This document shows positions 23,201-35,200 of a DNA stretch of 64,000 nucleotides, in pieces. A program made the translations under genes and the position numbers. The notes below the pieces were generated by a model, which was not told the DNA's origin, ran no database searches, and worked only from the letters and a program-made list of their open reading frames with translations. This DNA is from Symbiodinium natans. Lineage: Eukaryota > Sar > Dinophyceae > Suessiales > Symbiodiniaceae. Location: NCBI GenBank assembly GCA_905221605.1, contig CAJNDS010002090.1, positions 142,045 through 206,044 of the forward strand. The letters run 5' to 3'. The first letter of the stretch is position 1. Every line of letters starts with the position of its first letter.

Positions 23201-26200
23201 AAGTCAAAAGCCCAAATCCGCCGAGGCCTCGGGCTGAAGGCGTCTAGGTTGTTCGCGCCAAATCCTCCCCGCAAGCCCGACCGGACCAGGGAGTTAGGCT
23301 AACGCTGTACGCTGTCTGACACCACCACCCCAGCCCCCCCCCCACCCCCCCACCCCTCCACCCCCACCCCCTGAAATAGAGACAGGTATGCCACAGGGTT
23401 CAGTCATCATGGCATGCAGTGGCCTGTGCCCGAGGTTCTGGATCAGAGTGATACACTTAGCCAGCAGAGCTAAAAGAGACACCTGCGTGCCTTGCCAGCT
23501 GTACCGAGCCGGAGGCTGGTAACGCTCAGGTTTCATCTCAACGTGGTAGCGGAGCTTCCGGGAATTACCTGGAGTGCTCTGTACCAACAGAGGTGTCCAG
23601 GGTAATCCTTGGCACGCTCTGTTCGGACAGAGGCAGCCAGAAGCTCGAAAACCGGAAGCCGATCCGAGCCCAATCGTAGAGCCATGGCAAGTCACTCGTA
23701 CGACCAGTTCGACGACTACGAAGAACCAGACGGAGAAGCCTTAGCTGCAGGGAACAGGTCACTGGAAGAGCTTCAGCGTCTTTCTGCCTTTCAGCAGGTG
23801 ACCACCAAGGTTCCCCCATCTTATGATGGTAGAAGTAGCTGGTTTGCTTTCGAAGATGCCGTAGACGACTGGTGTGAATTCACAGAACTTGAACCAGAGA
23901 AGAGAGGACCCGCATTGAGAAACAGACTTGAAGGTGAAGCTGCTATCTACAAGAGATTGCTTGATCGAGAAGCTTTGAAGAACAAGGAAGATGGAGTCAG
24001 GTACTTCAAGCGCTTCCTTAGGCCTTACTTCGTGAAGGGTGCAGCGAACGTTTTCCTCTACAGATTCCAGCAGTTCATGAACATGCATCGTGGTAGTGGT
24101 GATATGCTGAGGTGGATGACAAGATTCCAGCTGTCCTACCAGCGCATGAACGAATCATGGATGGACACTTTTGTTCCCCTAGTGAGTGAAAACGACCCCG
24201 TGGTGAGAGCCTATGTTCTAAGACTACCTCAAGAAGAACAACAGGCAATCACTCCCGAAGAAGCACTTCGCCGAGTCAACGAACAAGGGAGAGAAACACA
24301 TGGAAGAGCACTACCCATCACAGCGAACCTCATTGCCCTGCTGTTCGTGACCCTGTCAGACCTTACCCAAGACCAAAGACAAGTTCTTACTTCTCTTATG
24401 GCGCACAAGAACAGGGCACTCACAGATTACAGAGTGGATGAGCTGAGAACAGTGTATTTGGAAGTGTTTTGCACCACGAAGACCACAGTAGACAACCCTC
24501 TTCTAGCACCCACAAGTGCTCCAGGAAGAAAAAGTTTTATCGTCATCGATGAAGGTACCCTCGATGAGAGCCAAGGCTACTGGTGCGAGGACGAGGATGA
24601 TGGCGCAGAAGGCTTCCTGGACGCCTTTGAGGATTGCTTCTGGGTCTACGACGATGAGTCTTACACGTGGTTTCAGCGGAAGTTCCAAGGTCGTAAGTTG
24701 CGACGTGGAAAAGGAAAGGGCAAGGGCCGGAAAGGAAAAGGCAAGGGCCACGGTGGCCGACGCTTTTTCAAACGCAAGAAAGGGAAGGCCCATGCCGCCG
24801 AAGACGTCAGCGCTAGCGACTGGGCATGGAACGAAGAATGGCATGATTGGAGCTATGAAGCCTGGACAGAAACTGATTGGCAGGAAGGAGCTGACGACTC
24901 CTATGCAGCCGAAGGTCGGAAAGGAAAGGGCAAAGGCAAGGGCAAGTTCTTCAAGGGAAAGGACAAGAAAGGAAAGGACGGCAAGGGCGACCATGCCAAT
25001 GCCACCTCGGAAGCCCAGAGGACTGCTGCCTTGGCAGGCCCAGGTACTCCGGCCATAGCTAACGCCTTTTGGGTGCAGCACCACAGTTTTGTGTCCGAAG
25101 CGGTTTACAAGCAGGACTCCAACGAAGAAGATGTTCCCAAGTCTTTTTTGACACATGCTTTGTCCCCTACCTCTATGGTTTTGGACATCGGTTGCACACG
25201 GGCTATGACCTCGAGACAAGCAGCGAAAGAGTTCATGGGTTTCGTGGACCATCATCCAGACTGTGGTTTGTGGTACGAGTTACGACCTACAAACAGTCAT
25301 TTCTCTTTTGCCAACAGCGAGATGGCCCAGTGCAAGGAAAAGATTGTGATCTTCATGTACGATCTTTCCTACACGATTCAGTCGACCGAATTTGACATCG
25401 TTGATCAGGGCACAGTTCCCTTCTTGATGTCGTTACCTCAGATGAGGAACCTTCGCTTCAAGATCTCGTTAGAGCCTGACGAAGCCCTTCTGTCAAGTTC
25501 AGTTCTGGGCATGAAGAACCTTCCTTTGAAGGTTGCTCGAAGCTCACACTTGATGATCGATCTTATAGATGTAGCCTGGCATATGTGGGGAGTTCGTTTC
25601 GATGCACACAAGAAGGTGAGTTTCTTCATGACGAACGAGCACCACTTCGAGTATGGCTACAAGTTGGTCACGAAGGAATGCTCCCCTCCAGGGGAGGAAT
25701 CCTCAGAAGCCTTGGTTGTGGAGGACGAATGGCACTTGGACGAAGGCAACCATCGTCTAACCCGAGTTCACCGCAAGGAGCGAGTTCAGTCCTTTGCGCC
25801 ATCGAAAGGGAATACTCCCATACCACTCGAGTACCTCGACACGATTCGGGAGACCACCATCAACTACAAGGATGGCATGAAGGAAACGCAGAATGATGAA
25901 TGGAAGGACAAGCCTCCCGTCAAGTTTCCTAAGCCGTGGTTAGGTAGAACCGTTTTCAAGATTCTGCCAGGTGGCATAGAGAATCGCACCTCTGTGAAGG
26001 TGAGTACTCGGGGAAAAGGCCCCGGGCGCAGAGGAAAGCCTGATGACGAAGTCGTCAAGGCACCTGCTAGGAAGAAAATTACAGGCAAAAAGCCAGATTC
26101 TGGCTTAATGCCACATCCTTCAAGAAAGGAAGGCTCTCCTTTAGGAGAGGGATCCTTGCGAAAAGAAGGCAGCTCTTCCCCAGAAGAGGCACCTTTACCT

Positions 26201-29200
26201 TTCTCTCCAGGAGAGCTCTTTGCAGATGAGGACGAAGACCCATTTCCAGAGCTGAAGGGTAAGGGTGTCGAGACAACTAAATGGGATGATCAGTACTCTC
26301 CTTCTGAAGCTCCAGTGGAGCAGCCAGAGCCGTCTCCAGAGTCTAAAGAAGACAATGCGCCTGAGGAGCGCTTCGATCCAGAACCTAGGCGTATAGCGCT
26401 ACCTCTTCCCGGGCAAGAAGTTGCCCGCTCTTCTCCGGCCTTTCGACGCATGATTGAAAAGCTGCGAAGTGATGTGGAGCTGTACAAGTTGCATGTGAAG
26501 CATTACCACATGAGTTCCGCGCAGTTTCGTAGGCGTACGTCCATGTTAGGCCTTCCTGAAGAGATTTACGAAAAGTACGACCGCATCGTCAAGTCATGCA
26601 GGGTTTGCGGAACAACAGTTCCGGCACCGCCGCGAGCCAGAATCGCAGGCCTTCGTGCCGCGTCGTTCGGAGATCTTATTTTTGTCGATCATGCTGAAAT
26701 CAATTACGGAGAAAAGAGTTATATCACTCTTTTGATTCTCGACGGCGCGTCTAACCTGCTTTGGGCTACGGCCCTCGTTGGACTCGAGGTTACCGAAACC
26801 CTTGCCGCATTTCGGAGATGGATCGAAGAGAACAACTGTGTTCCGAAAGGAGTAGTAGGTGATCAAGCCTTTTTCGCTGATGAATTCCTGGCATTTTACC
26901 GCTTCCATGGGATAACACCTTATCCCTGCGGGCCAAGAACGCCGTGGCCGAACAGAGCAGAAACAGCAGTTCGTCTTTTCAAAAAGACATGGGCAAAAAT
27001 GACAAAGGCTCTCAGAGAAGAAGGTTTCCTTGAAAGCATCACTGTTAGGGATGCTGTGAAGAAGGTTGTTTGGGCAAGGAATTGCCAACTCACAATCTCT
27101 GGCCATTCACCGCTAGAAATAGCCACAGGGCGTAGACCGCCTGATCTGTTGGACGTCGAAACAAGTTCACCTGAACAATTGTCAGCTTTGGCCCCTCGAG
27201 AGGACAGGACCAATCAGGAGTTGCAACGCATTGCTATGCGAGCACATCAAGAGGCAAGACAGGCCCAGGACCTTCGAAGCGACCTGGCTCGCCGAGTCAT
27301 GCCCTCAGATGGTCCTTATGTCAAGGGGGACAAGGTGTTTGTTTGGATGAAGGATGAGTCTAAGATAAAGTCAGAAGGAGTATGGGTTAGAGGCAAGGTC
27401 ATGGGACAGGAAGGTGCGATGGTCATTGTTCATGTGCATCAAGCCATCCTTCGAGTGAATCAGTCAAAGATTCGTAGAGACCATGACCCCTGGCATGATG
27501 TCCATATTGCTCTTGACATGGACAAGGTACCAGGAGGCTCTCCACCGGGAGAGGAACCTGGTGGTTTGTTTTGTGAATACGAGCCACAATGTTGCGCTGA
27601 ACACGAAATTTGTTATCACACGCACGGGGGAAGATTTTGTGATGTCCTTGAAATCGCCCCAGGGCCTACGGGAATCACGGCCTGTATGGCTCGGCACGGG
27701 AACAGAATCGGAGAGCCAGTTCACGTGGAAAGTTGGCAGCCAGAGGCGATCCAGCAGAGTATCGCCTCGGCATGGAAAACTCTGTTGCATGCGTCACCCA
27801 CGCTTGTGGTGATCAACCCAACGATACCTGATTCACTTGTGAGAAACAAGAAGGCCATCAAGACTTACTGGCATTTTTGTGCAGAAGTCGTTAGATGGCA
27901 GGATCAGAATCAAGGTGAAGTTGCTGTCGTGGGGTTGACAGACCAGGGATTTTTCACATCACAGGCTGCTCGTTCACTACACTGGAGAATTGGCATGTCG
28001 TCGATTTGTTTCGGCCAAGACGAGGGAGCAACTCTCATGACGAATCTAGGAAGGGATTGGTTTGAGAGATTGAAATCACTGCGAGGAGTTTTCATGAGTA
28101 GTAGCACTTCTTTCTCTCCTAGATTTGTTGTTCTCTTGGCTGAATGTCTTCAAGGTACTGATCGTAGTGATTATCGACAAGAGAGTCTTTTCCAAGACCT
28201 CCTTGAGGATTTCGACGATGGAGATTTGTGTTCTCTGTGTTTGCGTGCTGATAGGAACAGTGAAGTCTGTTCAGCACTTCCGAGTACCTCTGAACAATCT
28301 TTTTTGAATGCTCAGAAGAATCAACTCCCTAGCGCCTTGCAGTTCATATTACCTCAAAGGTTCGTGACGAGTTCTCTTGTTCAAGGACTCAGGGCGATTG
28401 AAGGTCTTGCTCCTGGAACAGAGCTGGAGGTGAATACCTCCACCACTCAGGAGGCTCAGTCGCTGAGAGGAGTCCTCAAAAACATCAGGACTTTGACACT
28501 TCCGTATCTCGAGTTTGAGAATTGCAATGTCTACCGGGGGACTTTTGGTAAGGTTCTTCCTGTTATTCAGAGACATCCTGATGCCGTCGTGATCATGTGG
28601 AAGTTAGGAGACTATGAACATGTGTTTTTCATGAACCTCGCGCAGCTTATCCCATGTCTAAGGGACGTAGCGGTGTCAGGATGGTCGTTGATCGTGTTTT
28701 GGAATGAGATCGGTCCTCCCAGGAAAAGGAGAGGTCCAGACGTGTCCCTGGACTTTACCGATCAGCCAGTTCCAGATGCACCTCCACCAGGCGTGCCTCC
28801 TGGCACCTCTAGTGGAGATGATCCTGAAAATCCTCCTGGAGGCGGTCCTCCAGGACAGGTACCGGGATACCAGGACTACCATGACACACCCGTGCCGGGT
28901 GATATGTCGTGGGATGAAGGTGAGGAAGAGACTCAGGGTGGCCCTTCAGGGCCGGGACCTGATGGCCCTCCAGATGGAGCGGCAATTCCGATAGATGTGG
29001 ATGGAGATGACGGAGGAAATCCTCCAGGACAGGGGGCCTTTCCGCCTGGAGGCGGTCCTCCAGGACCGGGACCAGGGTTCGGGCCTTCGCCTGAAGACTT
29101 CGAGGATGGCGGAACTCCTATGGAAGTTCATATGGAGCCGCCGCCTCCAGGTCCTCCGCCTGACGCGCCAGGCGCAAAAATCTACTCACATCCGGATCAG

Positions 29201-32200
29201 CCGCTTCTCCCGCCTTCCAAACCGGGGCCAGTGTTTAGAGCTCCAATTCCTAAGCATCCGAATTTCCCAGCTCCTCCTGTTGTTCAACCGGCTTCGCCAC
29301 GTAACGTGCCGATTACGCGTGCACGCGGCAAACATCCTGATGAGCCAAGTAAGCCTAAGTTACGCACCGAGGAACCGGCGCATCCGATTCCCGCAAGTGC
29401 GGCACCAAAACTGCGTTTCCCTGTTTACCCAAACAAGATTCCGGAGGCCGCTGTGCCTCTTCCGGGTCAGCCGTTGCCGGAGAAAAAGGGAGATCCGCAG
29501 GTTTCCGCTCCGTTTCCAGACGAGGATGAGACAGATCCGACCGCGTCTTCTTCACAGCCTAGCGGACCGCCAGGACTTCCCGTGGCGGAAGGAGAGTTTC
29601 CGATTCAGCAAACTCCCGTCGCGCCTCCGGCTACGGACGCGCCAGTGCCGGACTCAGACTCAGACGATAGCCAGGCGACGCGAGATTACGGTGAGTCGTC
29701 TCTTGCTTCCTTGGTCGAGGGGGAGGAAGATGTTCTTCTGGTCCTTCCTCACGATTTGAGTCCGCCGCAGTGGGCTGTTTTTGATGGTGATGCGTTTGCG
29801 TCGTGGCTTACTAAGCAGGATAAAATTAAGGCTGGTACGATCACACAGGACATGCAGCGTAAGTACGCCAAGGAAATCCGAGCCGCGAAATTGGACGAGT
29901 TCAAGAGCTACTTGGATAATGATGCCCTTCGATTTGTCGATCGCAGGAAGTTACTATATTGACGCCGTGGAACATATGAACTTGTTCGAAACTTATGTTG
30001 GACTTATTTTACGTCCGGATTAAGTAGGAGATAAGTTGTGTATAAGTTCGAAGGCTTGCTTTTTTATCGTTTTCATGAACAGCACCTTTTTTTCGACAAC
30101 GCGGGCACACAGCTTAAGGCATGGCAGAAAACTATGCCCAGAATTGCAGAGAGACCTTTGCTTCTTGCAAGCATGGCAAGACAAAACGTGCGAAAACAAG
30201 GAAAAAGCAGGCCAACTCCGCGGACATTGGCATTTTGTTTGCGGACCGGCTCGCGGACACCCGCGGACAGCAGACGACACCAGATGGTAGCGGCGCGGGG
30301 TCCGGGTTTATATGAGCCCATGCAGGCGGACATCCCCCGCGCGGACGTGGACGTCCGCGAGCCAGGGCTTGACCTATATTGTCGCGGACATTGGCGGACA
30401 CCTGGCGGACACCTGGCGGACAAGGCACGCAAGCGTCCCGAGGTGGCCGGGGAGGCTTTAACGCTGCCAGGCAACTATAGAATATCTGTTGCAGGGGCTG
30501 CAAGACCGATTTCTTCAATTTTAGCTGAGATGCATGCGCGAAACCGGGAACAACATCCCAAAATGTAAAACGGATAAATAGAGATAAGTTCTATATAAGC
30601 TTGTTTGACATAACACGCATAAGTTCCTAAGTCCGAGATATGTCAAGCAAAAATATGTCGAACTTATCTGGAACTTAATTATATAAAACAAACTTAACTC
30701 CAAGATAAACAACTTAATCGATACATATCACATACATATCACGTACTTATAAGTCGATAAGTCGGCGGGGTCAATTAAGTAGCCAAGGATGTGAATTTTC
30801 TCACAGGTCGTTGGGTTCTTACTGTGAAAGTCGACAAAAATGGGTTCTTTTCTAAGTTTAAGGCTCGTTGGGTCTGTCGTGGTTTTCAGGACAAGAATGC
30901 CTGGGATCAGCAGACGGATAGTGCAACTGCTACGCGATACGGTTTTCGTTTGGTCTGTCAGTGCGCTGCCAATAATTTCTGGGATTTGTTTCATTTGGAC
31001 CTTAAGACTGCGTTTCTTCAGGGGGAACACTATAACTTGCAGCATCGCAGCGTGATTGTTCAGCTGCCTCCCGACATTGGTTTGCCGCCTTGGATGGTCG
31101 GTCTCTGTTTGCGGCCGGTGTATGGCCTCCACGACGCGCCGCGTCGATGGTGGAATCGACTCGACAAGTTCCTGCGGACCATCGGCCTGCAGCCCACAAG
31201 GGCAGACCGATGCACCTATGTAGGATACGAAGGAGTCGAAAAGCAGAAATCGGCAGCAAAGATCGCAGAAGAGGTAAGTCTATTCCAAGAAGGATGCTCT
31301 CCTCTAGGAGAGGAACCGCCAATAGGAGACTTACCGGGCATCATCACAGAGTCTCCACTAGCTGCGTTGTTATCTGCTTGTGAAGAACCGCCGTCTTCTC
31401 CCGACACCGCGGTAGAAAGGTCCTATTTAGCATACCCCGACATTGTGCAAGCCTTTAAGACCAAGCACCTGGTTGAGTATGACTGGAGGCCAGTCACTGA
31501 TAAAACCTTGCTTGACTTTCTTGGTGGCGTTGCCCACAAGAAGAGAGGCTGGTTCCCTTTCGAGAACGGCCAGGCCCTTGTGTCCCACAGGGCGAAGGCT
31601 TTGAGAGGTCCTGAACCGACCTATAAGATTAAGGATTATCCCTACCGGGTATCTATTATCTTGCGCCAAGGAACCTGGTGGGTGATTGAAAAGGCTCAGG
31701 ACCTTAGGAACAATAACGAGCCGAGCTATCTCGAGGAGGAGGCCGAAGTGCTCGTGACACTGTTCCTTCCTGAAAGGGCGGCCTACAAGACCACAGAACA
31801 GCTTCCTCAGCTTACCCCTGAACTTGTAGATCAGCTCTTAGAACACTTTGTTGATCCTGTTCATGGTAGCCCTAGTAAGCACAGGAAGTCGGTAGGAGTC
31901 CTCAGCCTTCATGTTGATGACCTGATCATCGCTGGAACCCCAAGTTTCCTGAAGTGGTTCTTGGCTAGGGTCAAGGAACATTTCACCATTGGACATGAAG
32001 ACAAAAATGATCTTATGTTCACTGGTCAGAGGGTTCGATGGGTTGTTGACGACAAGGGCAGTAAGAAGTACATCTCAATTGATCAGAAGTTGAGCGTCTC
32101 AGAGCTCGAAGAGATCGTCATCCCCAAACACTTGAAGGACACTGATGTGTGTGACAAACAACTTCACACCTCCTACAGGTCTTTGCTAGGTAGTATCAAC

Positions 32201-35200
32201 TGGTTGCAGTCCAGGACTCAGTTTCAGGCTTGTTACTCATTCTCACGTCTCGCATCGGCCTCAGCTGCACCTACGGTTGGTCACTGTAAGGAGCTGAACA
32301 AGCTCTGTCGACAAATCAGGAGTGAAGAGGTGGAGCTTAGGATTTGGCCAGTCCAAGGCACACCTCGCATCTTCGGCATTCCAGATGCTGCTTTCAGAAA
32401 CAACAGTGACAAGTCCTCACAGAGAGCGATGACAGTGTTTATCGCCGATCAAAGGGTAAAGAATCGTAGGGACACCAGAGGCTCCCTGATTTTCTTCGAA
32501 TCCACTAAGATCAAGAGGACTACCTTGAGCACGACAGTTGCTGAGCTGTATGCCTTGATGAAGTGTTTCGGCACCTGTCAGATGCTAAGGGGTTTGTGGA
32601 AGGACATCAGTGGTCTAGATGCCGAGATCCATATGCGAACTGATGCAAACAATTTGGTTACAACTGCTTCAACCACTCATGCCCCTGAGCAACAAGAAAC
32701 CATACACATGATACAGATGCTTCGAAAGGAAGCTTGCTCTGGGGCCATTGCGGACCTCTCACATGTGCGCACAGAACACTGTCTGGCGGATTGTTTGACG
32801 AAACGGTCTGCCAAATCCACCAATTTGGTTCAGTCAGTTCAAAAGGGCTGGCTGAAGGAGATAGATGCTCATCCCCCCTTTAGGTCTCTTTTGGAACACA
32901 AAGCTTTTCTGAGCGCCTGGCTCCGGAAGGAGCTGTCGGGTTTTCAGTTTTGCAGCAAGGTGTGTTTCATGATCAGTTCTTGTGAAAAGAAAGACTGAGA
33001 GAGAGACGAGGGAGTGAGAGCGTTTTTTTTGCAGTCATGTACTGTCATGTGCACTGCAACAGTCACATGTCCTTGTTTGTCGCTGCAGTAGAGTTTAGGT
33101 CTCTTTTTAAAATTTGTGCCTGCAATCTCCGAAGCCCGTCGGTGCTTCCCACGCTTTAGCTGCCTACCTCTTCCCTGCTACGGAACCATGGCAGCCGCAG
33201 CGCTCACTCATGCCGCGTGGGAGCCAAGTGTCGGCTTCAAGCCGCAATTCACACCCGAGGGCGAGCCCGATTACAGCCACTGGATCAACTCCGTGCATTG
33301 GAGCTCAAGGCGGATGCTTCTCTCGAGAGAAGGGACCGCGTCAAGCCTCTACAGCGGCACGGGCAGAGTGTACCTTCCAAGTGCAGATGGCACGAGGAAT
33401 ATGCCTAGGGACGTCTACCCATACACCTTGAGGATTGCTGACAGAGATCTGCCTACCATAGAGGGCCAGTTAGCCTTGCTCTGGCACGTCATCCTGTACG
33501 AGGACAGGACAGGCAGAACGATCCTCAGCAGTTCTCAGCGCTGGGACTTCTACTTCGTGACGACCCTTTTGGGGTGCCTCTCGGTTGAGGAGCTGTACAA
33601 GTTCACTCTCACCACCCAGCAGGTAACGAGAGAACAGAACACTCCTCATAGCAGCACGGTCAGCGCCTCCAAGGCATTCTCTGCTGTGTTCCGCCACGAG
33701 GCCGTGCACAGGAACGATTTGGACGAGATGAACTCTCTCCCTATTGGATCCTGTAACACACGGAGAGTGATTCCCAGGCAGACAAACGCCGTTTGGTTTG
33801 CCGCCTTCATGCTCACCAACTCCAAGGGAAGGTTTTTCACCTACGTCCGTCCAGCTCCATGCTCGCCCACAGGCGAGGTAGGAGTGCAAGACTTCGCTAT
33901 GAACATACGCCTTGGAGCAATTCAGGGTCATACTCGCGTAAGCTCAGTCCAAACTGAGGAGGCGCAGGGTATGGAAATCACCCTGGGAATGGCAGGTCGC
34001 CTGGGATATGTTTTCCACGCCACCGAGAAGTGGAACCACGACAACATCCTCAAGCAGGGGTTAATCACGGACGCTGGAAGGCCAGGTGAAAAGAGGGATC
34101 CGCGGTGCGCTGTGCACTTCACCTACGCTGGTGGGGAGGAGGCCCCAAGGGCTGGCACTGTCATCCGCTACGGCTCGAATGTCATCTATGTCGTGTTGGA
34201 CCTCTACCAGGCCATTTCAGACGGGTGCAAGTTCTACCTGTCCGATAACGGTGTGATCCTGAGCTTCCAGAGTGTGCCACCGAGCTACCTGCATTTCACC
34301 TGGAGGCCCCCTCACGAGAAGGACCCGGGTGGACGCAGGTGGGAAAAACGCGAGGGACGCTCAGCACAAGCTGAGGAACCCTCAGCTCCCAGTTCAAGCT
34401 CTCGTGGCCCTGCGTCCAGCTCAGCCGGGACCAAGGGAGCTCTGCCTCAGCAGAGGGATCCAAGGGTTCTGGAACAACAACGAAGGAAGCTGGGCCTCCT
34501 AGCACAGGCCCAACCACGGTTGGGGAAGTGCCCCACTTTGATCTCACTTCCCTTCGAGAGATCATTGAAGAGGAGGAGAAGAGGCATGTTCAGCAGTCAG
34601 AAACAAGCTCAGAAGGGAAAAGAATTCCTTTTGAGCGTGGCATGGAAGTTGAAGGGAGTGTAAAAACTTCTTTGACAGCTGAAGCAGAAAAAGTCAGGGC
34701 CCAAGAGGACCTGATCCGACAGCTTAGGGCCAATCCTTGGACGCTGTTCTACAAAGGCACCATTGCCTTGATGGAGGACAATGAGCGCAAGGTTGACTCC
34801 TACGGCACTGGCTATGTACAGGTTGTTCGATTCCGAGATGTTCATGTCAGTGTGAGAAAGAAGCTCCAGCTTGATCAGGCTCTTTGGTTGCACAATCCTC
34901 TGAGTGGATACCCGGTTCTCTTCTTCCTGGAGGCATTCAGACTGGGGAAGATAGCCGCCAATGTGCTCATTGACTTTCAGTTGAAGGTCTCTCACTATGA
35001 CCATCATACTCCACATTGGGACGCGGACTACTTCACCGAGCTCAGATCTAAGGCCGAGTCAGTCTTCACCCCTGGAATTCTTTACGGGAGAGCAAAGCCT
35101 GAGGTCACAGATGAGCGAAATCGAATGCCAGTTGAAGGCACAGAGAACTACGCTGAGAAGCTCGCAGAGTACCAGGCATTTCGGCACGAGCTGATGGTGG

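Noticed and set aside
30038-30568. 176-codon frame in the pol insertion
   Set aside because: It translates GCGGACA repeats and has no protein-like features; overlapping frames on both strands are equally long.
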